From assembly GCA_026002875.1 (NCBI GenBank), contig BPGE01000001.1, positions 1-64,000 of the forward strand: DNA of 64,000 bases, read 5' to 3'. The notes under the pieces were generated by a model that did not search any database, was not told where the DNA came from, and saw only the letters and a list, made by a program, of their open reading frames with translations. The translations under genes and the position numbers were made by a program. The stretch is from Bryobacteraceae bacterium. Its GTDB lineage: Bacteria; Acidobacteriota; Terriglobia; Bryobacterales; Bryobacteraceae. Below, in pieces: positions 17,666-26,955 of the stretch (its first letter is position 1; the number at the start of each line of letters is the position of its first letter).

Positions 17666-18031
17666 ATGGCGAAGAGAATCCTGCTGGTGGAAGACAGCCC
17701 GGCCCACCTGCAGTTGATGCAGGCTGCGCTGGCGGGCCGCGGCTACGACCTGCTGGTGGCCGAAGACGGCGAACGCGCCCTGGCGCAGGCGCGCATGCAC
17801 AAGCCGGATCTGATCCTGCTGGACGTCGTGCTGCCGAAGGTCAGCGGGTTCCAGGTCTGCCGCCAGCTGAAAAACGATGCCGAGCTGCGCGCCATTCCCG
17901 TGATTTTCGTCAGCAGCAAGACCCAGGAGTTCGACCGTTACTGGGGAATGAAGCAGGGCGCCGACGGCTACATCACCAAGCCGTTCCGCCCCGAAGAGCT
18001 CGCCGCAGAGGTGGAAGCCCGCCTCCACTGA
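17666..18031 (+). CDS. Single-domain CheY/PilH-like response regulator
   Basis: The 121-aa receiver has Glu9/Asp10, phospho-acceptor Asp53 (LILLDVVLP), Ser83 and Lys105 (ITKPF), so it is complete and probably active. There is no output domain. It lies second in the chemosensory operon, 30 bases after the TPR-receiver gene, as PilH/PixH do. Expected role: taking phosphate from the CheA-type kinase, as output or phosphate sink. Confidence 0.88.
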   Translation: MAKRILLVEDSPAHLQLMQAALAGRGYDLLVAEDGERALAQARMHKPDLILLDVVLPKVSGFQVCRQLKNDAELRAIPVIFVSSKTQEFDRYWGMKQGADGYITKPFRPEELAAEVEARLH

Positions 18032-18056
18032 TTCCGCGAAGGAGGAGCCGCCGCGT

Positions 18057-20168
18057 ATGGAACAGCCGTGGCAAGACGCCCCGCAAGCCGCGCCCGACGC
18101 CGATGATCTGCCGCTGGCCGGGCTTCTGGCGGAGCTGCTGGCGGCGAGCGAGTCGGAGCCGGCAGCGCCTGCCGGCGGGGAAGCGGCGGAGACTCCGGTG
18201 CAGCCTTCCGCCTGGATGGCGGCCGAGCCGGCGGAGGCGCTGGAAGCCGGCCAGGTGCTGCAGATTCTGGATGACGCGGGCCGTTCCGAAGAGGCCGAGC
18301 CGGGTGATCTGTCCGGACTGTTGCTGGCCCGCCTGATGGGCGGGGACGAGACGGCCGCCGAAGTCCCTGCCTTTTCGGGAGACGCCGAGGCTGCGGGTTC
18401 CATGGAGTTCGGGAGCGCGGCTTCCGCCGCTGTCCAGGCTGACGAAGGCGCGGCGCCGGAGGCGCTCGACATCAGCGCGGCGGACGAAGCGCCGGCAGCG
18501 CTCCCCTCGCAAGAGGACTGGAATGCCGCCGTCTGGCAGCGGCTGTCTGAGGAAGCCTCCGAGCCGGCGGCGGAACCGCCGCTTGCCGCTGTTGCCGGTG
18601 ATGCGCCGGAGGCGCTTGACATCAGCGCGGCGGACGAAGCGCCGGCAGCGCTTCCATCGCAAGAGGACTGGAATGCCGCCGTCTGGCAGCGGCTGTCTGA
18701 GGAAGCCTCCGAGCCGGCGGCGGAACCGCCGCTTGCCGCTGTTTCCAGCGAGGCGGGCGGAGAGTCCGATGCCGCACCGGCGGTCTGCGAAGCCGTGCCG
18801 CTGCCAGCCGCTGAGGACGGGCAAGTCCTGTTCGTGGAGGCTGGCATTGACGAACCGTCCGGCGAAGCGGCGACGCTGACACCCGAAGCGGGCAGCCTCC
18901 AGGAACCCGTGTTTTCCCCCGCCGCCGTGGCCGGGCCGGAATTCGAACCGGTGTGCGCCGCGGAATCCGCAGCGCCGCCAGCCGGCTCCGCGGCAATAGA
19001 GAGCGTGCAGGGCGTGGAAGAGGCTGCGATCCCGCAGGACGAAGAGCTTTCAGGAGCAGCCGGGGCGGGTGAACCGGCGACGGCTGGTCCCGCGGAGCTT
19101 CCGGCTCTGGCGGGCGCCGGATCGGACGCGGGGCGGACGGAAGACGCGGAGCCGGCGCTCGCAGAGGAGCAATCTGCCGCGCAGGTCCCTGAGAAAGAGG
19201 TCCTGCCCGCGGCCGCGGTTGCGCCGCCCGCCCCGGCGGCGGGCGGCTCCAGCCTGGCGGTCGAGGAAGACGAGTTCGAACTCGTGGATGCTGCCCAGGT
19301 CGAGCAGATGGTGGACCGGCTGCTGGACGCCGCGCGCTCGGCCATCCGCGGCACTCCGGTGTCCGGGCATCCGGAAGAGAGCGAGGAGCCCGTGCTCGAG
19401 GCGGCGCCCGGCCTGGCGCCGGACGCTCCGGCGGGCGGGGCGGTGCAGCCGGAGCCGTTGCCGGCGCCTGCGGCAGGCGGAGCGGCGCTCCTGGAGACGC
19501 CCGCCGCGGCCGGGTTCGCCGCGGCGGAGAGAGAGCCTGTGCCGGACGGGCCGGCGGCGGCGCAGGGGCGGGAGGAGCGGCTCGCGGACGTGTCGCCCAT
19601 TCCGCCCGCGGTGATGCTGATGGCGCTGGGCCTGCCGGAGCGGCTGCGGGCGCGGCTGCAATCCCTGGGCGACGTGGAGCGGATTCTGCAGAGCCAGCCG
19701 GCGCTGAGCGCCGTGCCGGAACAGAGGCCGAGGCTGCTGGTGTTCCAGGCTGGAGGCGAATCCTACGCCCTGTCGATGGAGAGCGTGCGGGAAGTGGAGC
19801 GCGTCGGCCGCGTGACGCCCGTGCCGGGCGCCCCGCCGTTCATCCGCGGCCTGGTGAACCTGCGCGGCGAGATCCTGCCGCTGATCGACCTGGCGGCGCT
19901 GATCGGGAAGAAGCCCGCACGGAGCGCGCAGCGTCTGATCGTGGCCCAGGCGGGCGCAACGGATCCCGTGGTCGCCCTGCTGGTGGAGGAGCTGAACGGG
20001 CTGGCGCCGCTCGAGGAGTCGCAAGTGGAGCGGCCGCAGCAGCCGGGTCCGCTGCGCGGCAGTCTCGAGCACCGGGGGCGGCGCGTGCTCTGGCTGGAGC
20101 CCGCGGCTGTCTTTGGCGCGGAGGCGCTCGACGAGGCGGCCGCAGCCGTTGGGGAAGCGGGGAGATGA
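18057..20168 (+). CDS. CheW/PilI-like adaptor with a 540-residue acidic disordered N-terminus
   Basis: Start at 18057 follows GAAGGAGGAG (18039-18048). Residues about 560-690 form a CheW domain (RLLVFQAGGESYALSMESVREV, then PPFIRGLVNLRGEILPLIDL), which links receptors to the CheA kinase. The first 540 residues are highly acidic, rich in Ala, Glu and Pro, and contain a 50-residue tandem duplication (18453-18602 and 18603-about 18745). Normal CheW proteins have about 160 aa. The long tail could act as a spacer or condensation-prone linker; this is inference. Confidence 0.82.
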   Translation: MEQPWQDAPQAAPDADDLPLAGLLAELLAASESEPAAPAGGEAAETPVQPSAWMAAEPAEALEAGQVLQILDDAGRSEEAEPGDLSGLLLARLMGGDETAAEVPAFSGDAEAAGSMEFGSAASAAVQADEGAAPEALDISAADEAPAALPSQEDWNAAVWQRLSEEASEPAAEPPLAAVAGDAPEALDISAADEAPAALPSQEDWNAAVWQRLSEEASEPAAEPPLAAVSSEAGGESDAAPAVCEAVPLPAAEDGQVLFVEAGIDEPSGEAATLTPEAGSLQEPVFSPAAVAGPEFEPVCAAESAAPPAGSAAIESVQGVEEAAIPQDEELSGAAGAGEPATAGPAELPALAGAGSDAGRTEDAEPALAEEQSAAQVPEKEVLPAAAVAPPAPAAGGSSLAVEEDEFELVDAAQVEQMVDRLLDAARSAIRGTPVSGHPEESEEPVLEAAPGLAPDAPAGGAVQPEPLPAPAAGGAALLETPAAAGFAAAEREPVPDGPAAAQGREERLADVSPIPPAVMLMALGLPERLRARLQSLGDVERILQSQPALSAVPEQRPRLLVFQAGGESYALSMESVREVERVGRVTPVPGAPPFIRGLVNLRGEILPLIDLAALIGKKPARSAQRLIVAQAGATDPVVALLVEELNGLAPLEESQVERPQQPGPLRGSLEHRGRRVLWLEPAAVFGAEALDEAAAAVGEAGR
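18453..18745 (+). repeat. 150-bp in-frame tandem duplication in the CheW-like gene
   Basis: Two copies offset by exactly 150 bases encode a 50-residue unit (begins APEALDISAADEAPAALPSQ, includes EDWNAAVWQRLSEEASEP). They differ at only a few positions, so the duplication is recent. Each unit contains one predicted amphipathic helix with two Trp residues in an otherwise disordered tail. Confidence 0.9.
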
Positions 20169-20224
20169 GGCGGCGGGAGGCGGAAATCGGAGTCCGGCCG
20201 CGGCTGGACCGGAGGTAGCCGAAG

Positions 20225-22441
20225 ATGCTTGGCAGTTTGAAAATCTGGCAGAAGCTGGTGGTTGCCGGCGTGATGGCGGCCATTCCGGTGGGAACGCTGC
20301 TGTATCTGTTTCTGAACGCGCAGAACGAGCAGATCGCGCGCACGGAGGCCGAGCGGGAGGGGCTGGAGTACGTGCTCCCGCTGCGCAATCTTCTGGAGCG
20401 CGTGCCGCACCACCGCGTCGCCGCCAGCGCCTATCTCAACGGCGACGCCAGCGTCGCGAAGATCCTCGAGCAGACGCAGCAGCAGATCGAGGAAGCGATG
20501 CAGGCCGTCGAGCGGGCCGACGCCCGTCTGGGCCGCAAGCTGGGCACGACGGCAGCCTGGGAAGCGATCCGCGCCTCCTGGAACGATCTGAAGACGAACT
20601 ACAGAGTGCTGAAGGCCGAGGACAGCTATCAGCGCCACACGCAGCTGGTCGGGCAGATCCTGCAGCATATCCGGCTGGTGGGCGACAAGACGGGGCTGAC
20701 GACGGATCCGGAGCTGGATACGTTCTACCTGGTCGACTCGATGCTGCAGCAGCTGCCGGTGACGGTGGAGTATTTCGGCCAGCTGGCCTCGTACGGTTCG
20801 GCGGTGGCCGCGCGGCAGTCGATGACCGCCTCCGAGGAGGCGCAGATCCGCTACCTGGTGCGGCAGGCGAGCTCGTCGATGGAATCGCTGCAGCGCAACT
20901 ACCGCGCGGCGTTCAGCTACAACGAGAAGCTGCGCGAGAGGCTGGACGACAGGCTGTCGACGGCGCTCAACGCGGCGGGATTCCTGCGGAACCTGACGCA
21001 GCGGGAGCTGCTGGAGCGCGGGGCGATCCAGGTGCAGCCGGTGGCCTACATCGAGAACGGCTCCTCGGCGGTGCAGAAGCTGTTCGCGCTGCATGACGCC
21101 ACGGCGGCGGAGGTGCGGAGGCTGTTCGACGCGCGGCTGCGGCGGCTGGCGGCGCAGAAGAACTCGCAGCTGCAGACGGCGCTGCTGCTGCTGGCGATGT
21201 CGGCGCTGTTCGTGTTCCTGATCCAGCGGGGCATCACGCGCCAGATCCGCTCGATGCGGGAGACGTTCGAGCAGATCAGCGTGGGCAACTACGACGCCCG
21301 CGCCGAGGTGCTCAGCCGCGACGAGCTGGGCATGATGGCGCAGTCGACCAACGAGATGCTGGCCAACACGCTGTCGCTGATCCAGTCGCGCGAGGAGCGC
21401 GACCGGATCCAGCAGAGCATTCTGAAGCTGCTGGACGACGTCAGCGGCGTGGCTGCGGGCGATCTGACGAAAGAAGCGGAAGTGACCGCGGAGATGACCG
21501 GCGCGATCGCCGACGCGTTCAACTACATGCTGGGCGAGCTGCGGACGATCATCGGCGCGGTGCAGGATACGACGGCGAGGGTGAACTCGAGCGCTTTCCA
21601 GGTGCGCGAGGTGACCGAGTCGCTGGCCGAGAGCAGCCAGCTGCAGTCGCAGCGGGTTCTGGCGGCGTCGAACGCGCTGCAGGCGATGTCGCAGTCCATC
21701 CGCCGGGTGGCCGAGCAGGCCAACGCGGCGGCGAAGGTGGCCGAAGACGCGCTGGCGGCGGCGCTGGCCGGGGGCGACTCGGTGCGCCGCACGGTCGCCG
21801 GCATGGAGAAGATCCGCCGCCATGTGCAGGAGACGGCGCGCCGCATGAAGCGCCTCGGCGAGAGTTCGCAGGAAATTGGCGAGATCGTGCAGCTGATTTC
21901 GGACATTTCGGACCGCACGTCGATCCTGGCGCTGAACGCGTCCATCCAGGCTGCGGCGGCGGGCGAGTCGAGCAAAGGGTTCGCGATCGTGGCCGAGGAA
22001 GTCGAACGCCTGGCCGAGCGCGCCTCGGAGGCCACGCGCCGCATCACGGTGCTCATCCAGTCGGTGCAGACCGAGACCAACGAAGCCATCTCGGCCATGG
22101 AGGCGACGACGCGCGAAGTGGTGGAAGGATCCGCCGTGGCGTCGGAAGCGGGAGAACGTCTGAGCCTGATCGAAACGGTGTCCCAGCATATCTCCGATCT
22201 GGTGCGGGGCATCTCGGAAGTCGCCCGCCGGCAGGCGGAGAGCTCGGAACAGGTGGCGTCGACCGTGGCCGAGGTGTCGCGCGCCACGCAGACGACCGCC
22301 TCCGGGGCGCTGCAGGCTGCGGAAGACATCCGGCGGCTGGCCTCGATGGTGACCCGGCTGAACGAATCGCTGTCGCGCTTCCGGGTGCCGCAGAACGAGA
22401 ACCGGCCGGCGCCGGAAGCCGAAAGCGTGGAGATCGTCTGA
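20225..22441 (+). CDS. Methyl-accepting chemotaxis protein (PilJ/PixJ-like)
   Basis: The 738-aa receptor has a first membrane helix at residues 8-32, a mostly helical periplasmic domain of about 280 residues, and a second membrane helix (ALLLLAMSALFVFLIQ, around 318-335). A HAMP domain follows, then a second HAMP-like stretch, and a C-terminal signalling hairpin including EIVQLISDISDRTSILALNA. Residues around the tip are conserved, so it should bind CheW and CheA. It is fourth in the operon, with the start 56 bases after the CheW-like gene. The ligand is unknown. Confidence 0.88.
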   Translation: MLGSLKIWQKLVVAGVMAAIPVGTLLYLFLNAQNEQIARTEAEREGLEYVLPLRNLLERVPHHRVAASAYLNGDASVAKILEQTQQQIEEAMQAVERADARLGRKLGTTAAWEAIRASWNDLKTNYRVLKAEDSYQRHTQLVGQILQHIRLVGDKTGLTTDPELDTFYLVDSMLQQLPVTVEYFGQLASYGSAVAARQSMTASEEAQIRYLVRQASSSMESLQRNYRAAFSYNEKLRERLDDRLSTALNAAGFLRNLTQRELLERGAIQVQPVAYIENGSSAVQKLFALHDATAAEVRRLFDARLRRLAAQKNSQLQTALLLLAMSALFVFLIQRGITRQIRSMRETFEQISVGNYDARAEVLSRDELGMMAQSTNEMLANTLSLIQSREERDRIQQSILKLLDDVSGVAAGDLTKEAEVTAEMTGAIADAFNYMLGELRTIIGAVQDTTARVNSSAFQVREVTESLAESSQLQSQRVLAASNALQAMSQSIRRVAEQANAAAKVAEDALAAALAGGDSVRRTVAGMEKIRRHVQETARRMKRLGESSQEIGEIVQLISDISDRTSILALNASIQAAAAGESSKGFAIVAEEVERLAERASEATRRITVLIQSVQTETNEAISAMEATTREVVEGSAVASEAGERLSLIETVSQHISDLVRGISEVARRQAESSEQVASTVAEVSRATQTTASGALQAAEDIRRLASMVTRLNESLSRFRVPQNENRPAPEAESVEIV

Positions 22442-22462
22442 GTTCAGTCACGGGAGCGCGCC

Positions 22463-25400
22463 ATGAGCCATGCACTCGATCCCGCGGTTCTCCACAGCTT
22501 CCTCGAGGAAGTCCGCAGCTACCTGCCGTCGCTCGACCAGGAGGCCGCCCGGCTGCGCGATCCGGAGGCTGCGCCCGAGGCTCTGGCCGAAATCCACCGG
22601 CTGGCCCATTCGATCCGCAGCGCCTGCGACATGATCGGGCTGGACGTGCTGTCGGGGCCGGCGCGGCAGGTGGAAGAGCTGGCCGCGCCTGCGCTGTTCG
22701 GCGAGCACCGTCTTGATGAAGAAGGGCTGCGCGCGCTGGACGGCGCCCTGGAAGCGCTGCGCACGGGACTGGGGTCTCCCGCGGGCGAACCGGGCGCTGC
22801 GGCGCCCGCCGCGCCTCCGCGGGCGGCGGCCGCGCCGGACAACGCACCAATCCCCGATCAGGATCCCGTGGCCCCGGAGCTGCTGGACACGTTCCTGTCG
22901 GAAGCCGAGCAGCTGCTCGAGCGCATGGACGCCGGCGTGGCGAGGCTGCGCGCGCATCCGTCTTCCCCCGGCGGGGCGCTGCGCGACCTGCGTCATCACG
23001 CCCACACGCTGAAGGGCGCGGCGGCGATGGCGGGGCTGGAAACGGCCGCCCGCGTGGCGCACCGGATGGAGGATCTTCTGGACCTGCTGATTGCGGGCAG
23101 CCTTCCGCCGGAAGAGGAAATCCTCGGCCTGCTGCAGAGCGGGCACGACTGCCTGGCGGACCTGGCCGCGGCCCGCGGGGACAACCGGGCGTTGCGGCCG
23201 CGCGTGCGCGACCTGCTGGGCCAGCTGGACGCGCTGCTGGCGATCTGCGCCGAGCAGGCCCAGCCGCAGGCGGCGCCGCAGGCGGCGCCGTCCGGCGAGG
23301 CGCAGCTTGAGGAGCGGGAGGAGACGGATCCGTTCCTGCTGGAGACGTTTCTGTCGGAAGCGGAGTCGAACCTCGCCGCGGCCGAGGCGGCGCTGCGGGA
23401 GCTGTCGGCGGGCGCGGCCGATCCGCAGCCCTGCCTGCAGACGTTCCGGCGCGCCATTCATACGATCAAGGGCGCGGCGGGCATGGTGGGCCTGGGCACC
23501 GCCAGCACGGTGGCGCAGAAGCTGCAGTTCCTGCTGGACGGGGTTCTGAACGGCTCGGCCGCCTACGGGGCGGCGTGCCTGCAGGCCATGCAGACGGGAT
23601 TCGACGTCCTGAGCGAACTGATCGCCGCCCAGGGCGACAACGGGCCGCTGGTCGGCCGGGCGCGCGAAGCGCTGAATGAAATCGCCGCCGCAGCCTGTGC
23701 GCCTTCCGCCGCTGGCGCGGCGCCGGCGGCCGAGGAGGCGCAGCCGGCGGCCGCCCGCAGGGAAAAGGCGGAAAGCGCCCCGGCGCCGGCAGAGCCGCAG
23801 GCCGCCGTGCGCGTTCCGGTGGAGCGCCTGACGGGCATCGCGCGCATCCTGAGCGAGATCTTCATGAACGCCTCGGGCTTCGAGCAGCAGATCGAAGCGT
23901 TCCGGAAGGAGCTGGACGAGCTGTCGCTGAACCTGGCGCGCATGCGCCGCATCTCGAACCAGCTGGCCGAGGCCCAGGAAAGCGGGGCGCCGGGCGCGGG
24001 TCCGCAGGCCGTGCGCGAGGCCACTTCGTCGGCGTCGGAATTCGACGAGCTGGAGTTCGACCGTTACACGAGGCTGAACCTGATCGCCCGCGACCTGGCC
24101 GAGGCGACGACGGACCTGTCGGCGCTGAGCGCCCAGCTGCAGTCGATGCGCGCGCAGTTCGACACGTGGGCGGCGCGCCAGCGCGGCCTGAGCGGCGAGG
24201 CGCAGGACCAGCTCATGCGGCTCCGCATGGTGCCCCTGTCGAGCCTGGCCAGCCGGCTGGACCGGACGGTCCGCGTCACTTCGGGCAAGACGGGCAAGCC
24301 CGTCCGCCTGGAGATGTCGGGCATGGAGACGGAGTTCGACAAGACGGTGGTCGAGCAGCTGGCCCCGGCGCTCGAGCACCTTCTGCGCAACTCGATCGAC
24401 CACGGCATCGAGCCGCCGCAGGCGCGGCTGGCGGCAGGCAAGCCGGAAACGGGCCTGATCCGGCTGTCGGCGTCGCGGCAGGGCGCGCACGTCTCCATCC
24501 AGCTGAGCGACGACGGCGCGGGGCTCGATTTCGCCAGGATCGCCCGCCGCGCCGTGGAACTGGAATGGCTCACGGCCGAAGAGGCCGAGTCGGCCAGCCA
24601 GGAGACGCTGATCCGGCTGATCTTCGAGCCGGGCTTCTCGACGGCGGAATCGGTGAGCGAAATCTCCGGCCGCGGCGTCGGCATGGACATCGTCCGCAGC
24701 ACGATCGAGAATCTCCGCGGCCGACTTTCCGTGCACACGGCGCCGGGGGCGGGCACGTCCTTCACGTTCGTGCTGCCGGTGTCGATGGCCGTCGACCGCG
24801 TGGTGATCCTTGAAGCCGGAGGCGAGAAGTTCGCCCTCCCCATGACGGCCATGACGCGGCAGATGCGCGTGTACGATTCCGCAGTGGCCGAGCGGAAGGG
24901 CCGGCCGGGCGTCGAGGTGGACGGGCAGTGGCTGCCCGCCTGCCTGCTGGGAGAGTGGCTGGGCCTGTCTTCGGCCGCCGACCGCCCCGCCCGCTGGGCC
25001 ATGCTGTTTGTGAACAACGGCGAGCGCGAACTGGCGCTGCTGGCCGACCGCGTGATCGAAGCCCGCGAAGTGGTCATCAAGCCGCTCTCCGGACTGCTGG
25101 CGCGCCTGCACCGCTTCGCCGGCGCGACGATTCTCGGCGACGGCTCCGTGGTTCTGATCCTGAACCCGTCGGCTCTGGACCTCGACCCCGCGCTCAGCGC
25201 GCCGCTGCCGGCGCTGCACCGGCGCGCCGCGCAGGAAGAGACCGTTCTGATCGTCGACGACTCGATCTCGATCCGCCGGTCGGTGGCGGGCCTGCTGCGC
25301 GCCGCCGGATGGCGCACGCTGGAGGCGCGCGACGGCCTCGAGGCGCTCGAGCTGCTGGACCGGCGCGCGTCTCCGCCCTCGGCCATCCTGATGGACATCG

Positions 25401-25633
25401 AGATGCCGCGGATGGACGGCTACGAACTGGCCGCCGCGCTGCGCGCGCGGCCCGAGTTCGAATCCGTGCCGCTGCTCATGCTGACCTCGCGCGCCGGCGA
25501 GAAGCACCGCCAGAAGGCGCTGCGGCTGGGCGTGGACCGGTATCTCGTGAAACCCTGCCCGGAGGACCTGCTGCTGGCCGAGCTGCGCAACTGCATCGCC
25601 GCCCGCCGCGGCAGCCGCCTGGCGGCGGGCTGA
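22463..25633 (+). CDS. Hybrid CheA/ChpA/PixL-like histidine kinase with receiver domain
   Basis: The 1056-aa kinase has three Hpt domains: His49 in a degenerate site (LAHSIRSA), His181 (HTLKGAA) and His333 (HTIKGAA). These are followed by a dimerisation helix region near 450-560 and an ATPase domain with NSIDHGIEPP and ISGRGVGMDIVR. A CheW-like domain and a C-terminal receiver complete it (Asp932/Asp933, phospho-acceptor Asp978, Lys1030). This domain set is typical of type IV pilus chemosensory kinases such as ChpA and PixL. It is the last gene of the operon; methyltransferase and methylesterase genes are not next to it. Confidence 0.9.
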   Translation: MSHALDPAVLHSFLEEVRSYLPSLDQEAARLRDPEAAPEALAEIHRLAHSIRSACDMIGLDVLSGPARQVEELAAPALFGEHRLDEEGLRALDGALEALRTGLGSPAGEPGAAAPAAPPRAAAAPDNAPIPDQDPVAPELLDTFLSEAEQLLERMDAGVARLRAHPSSPGGALRDLRHHAHTLKGAAAMAGLETAARVAHRMEDLLDLLIAGSLPPEEEILGLLQSGHDCLADLAAARGDNRALRPRVRDLLGQLDALLAICAEQAQPQAAPQAAPSGEAQLEEREETDPFLLETFLSEAESNLAAAEAALRELSAGAADPQPCLQTFRRAIHTIKGAAGMVGLGTASTVAQKLQFLLDGVLNGSAAYGAACLQAMQTGFDVLSELIAAQGDNGPLVGRAREALNEIAAAACAPSAAGAAPAAEEAQPAAARREKAESAPAPAEPQAAVRVPVERLTGIARILSEIFMNASGFEQQIEAFRKELDELSLNLARMRRISNQLAEAQESGAPGAGPQAVREATSSASEFDELEFDRYTRLNLIARDLAEATTDLSALSAQLQSMRAQFDTWAARQRGLSGEAQDQLMRLRMVPLSSLASRLDRTVRVTSGKTGKPVRLEMSGMETEFDKTVVEQLAPALEHLLRNSIDHGIEPPQARLAAGKPETGLIRLSASRQGAHVSIQLSDDGAGLDFARIARRAVELEWLTAEEAESASQETLIRLIFEPGFSTAESVSEISGRGVGMDIVRSTIENLRGRLSVHTAPGAGTSFTFVLPVSMAVDRVVILEAGGEKFALPMTAMTRQMRVYDSAVAERKGRPGVEVDGQWLPACLLGEWLGLSSAADRPARWAMLFVNNGERELALLADRVIEAREVVIKPLSGLLARLHRFAGATILGDGSVVLILNPSALDLDPALSAPLPALHRRAAQEETVLIVDDSISIRRSVAGLLRAAGWRTLEARDGLEALELLDRRASPPSAILMDIEMPRMDGYELAAALRARPEFESVPLLMLTSRAGEKHRQKALRLGVDRYLVKPCPEDLLLAELRNCIAARRGSRLAAG

Positions 25634-25776
25634 CAGGGGCCGTCTGCTCCCGCAGGCTGCGCTGCCAGGCAGGCGCCGCAGGCCTCTTCCCGTGTTTCGG
25701 GAGCGTCAGAGATCCAGCGGCCGGCGGAAGACCGGAGGGTGCGCGCGTCCATCCGGAATTCCGCCTCGCGGCGTGA
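25634..25776. other. Convergent spacer, no gene seen
   Basis: This is 143 bases between the cheA-like gene and the convergent DUF4268 gene. I see no convincing terminator hairpin with a T tract. Confidence 0.4.
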
Positions 25777-26727
25777 TCATTCGCTTGCGGCAATCTTCGC
25801 AAGACGCGGTCTGAAGACTTTTTCCAGCCGCATGGCGGCGTCGATCAGCGCATCCTGGATCGCCGGCCACCTCTCCTGATCCAGCAGCCCGCCATTCCTG
25901 AGCGTCCTGCGCACGATGGAGGCCCGTTTGTCGTCGAGCCTGAGCCACTCCAGCGGCTCGCCGAATTCCCGTTCGATCTCTTCTTTCCGGGCCATGAGCG
26001 CATCGAAAACGAGCTTGTTTCTGTCGGCGGAATCCTTGCCGAAGTCGATATAGAGTTCCGCTCTGGCATAGTCGTAGGCGATCGCCACGCAGATCTGGAT
26101 GCCGCTCTTGCCAATGCCGGTGCCGATCGAATTCTGCGGACCCGGCGAGCGGTTGACGAAGAGTTTCGACTTTGCGGCGCTCCTCTCGATGAACTGCGTC
26201 CAGAACTCGTGGCGCCTGTGGTGCCGCTCGGCCCACTCCTTCTTCTTCTCGCCGACGGCCTTGGCCTGTTCATCCGGACCCGCCTGGACAGTGAACAGAG
26301 GAGCAAAGGGTGAATCGCCGACCCGCAGCGCCTCCACCTTCACGAGGTAGAAGGAGACGTCTGCCGGCGTCGATTCATTCAGCCAGTCCACCACTCTCTT
26401 GTGTTCCGGGCGCGGTTCGGCGGTGATCCAGATCGCCGTGTTCGCATTGAGATTGACCAGATACGTGAGCAGCTTGCCGAGATGGTCGTGGTCGGTTTTC
26501 TCGAGCTGGTTTTCGATGATCACCGGCCGGCCCTCGTCATCCTCGCAGAGAAGATCGACATTGAAGTCGCCGACGTCTTTTTCCCTCTGAACGACGCTCA
26601 GCTCAATGCCCAGGCGTTCGGCAAGAGCGTCAATGTGGCTCTCCAGCCAGACTGTGAAATCCTGGGCTTCTTTCGGGAACGCCTTTCTGATCGGCTGGGT
26701 CTCAATTCGGCCAATGCTGCCTGTCAT
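25777..26727 (-). CDS. DUF4268 / PD-(D/E)xK nuclease-like protein
   Basis: The 316-aa protein has the N-terminal nuclease-like core DFNVDLLCEDDEGRPVIIEN followed by Q, with Asp58 and Glu72 as likely metal ligands and Gln74 in place of the usual Lys. The family-typical TDHDHLGKLLTYL comes next. The C-terminal half (residues 165-300) is the DUF4268 part (HEFWTQFIE, ELYIDFGKDSADRNKLVFDAL). Family members are found near restriction and defence genes, but the biochemical role is not settled. It is a single gene between two plus-strand operons and looks less GC-rich than they do, which hints at transfer. Confidence 0.78.
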   Translation of the reverse strand: MTGSIGRIETQPIRKAFPKEAQDFTVWLESHIDALAERLGIELSVVQREKDVGDFNVDLLCEDDEGRPVIIENQLEKTDHDHLGKLLTYLVNLNANTAIWITAEPRPEHKRVVDWLNESTPADVSFYLVKVEALRVGDSPFAPLFTVQAGPDEQAKAVGEKKKEWAERHHRRHEFWTQFIERSAAKSKLFVNRSPGPQNSIGTGIGKSGIQICVAIAYDYARAELYIDFGKDSADRNKLVFDALMARKEEIEREFGEPLEWLRLDDKRASIVRRTLRNGGLLDQERWPAIQDALIDAAMRLEKVFRPRLAKIAASE

Positions 26728-26943
26728 CGATCATCTCCGTCCCGCCCTTCGAGAGCGAAGCCGCATGCAGGACCGCGCTGAAACTGGCACGCCCTGCAGC
26801 GGGATTTGTCCATCGCGGCGCCGTGTCTGCGCGATTACCCTGATTATCGGCGCCCCGGCGGCCGCGCAGGAGGCCGCTGCTTCATGCGGGAAGACGTTCC
26901 TGCGGGCTGGAGGCAGCAAGGCTTTGAACGGCCGGGGCTCGGC

Positions 26944-26949
26944 TATACT
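26944..26949 (+). promoter_or_regulatory. Possible -10 box (TATACT) for a near-leaderless transcript
   Basis: TATACT ends six bases before the ATG at 26956, so transcription from it would start at about the start codon. No clear -35 box is visible. Confidence 0.4.
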
Positions 26950-26955
26950 CTTCGC

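Noticed and set aside
14215-19600. Thousand-codon minus-strand frames opposite the glycosyltransferase and chemosensory genes
   Set aside because: Arg/Pro/Ala-rich translations with no domains, lying opposite genes with clear catalytic motifs. Typical mirror frames in GC-rich DNA.
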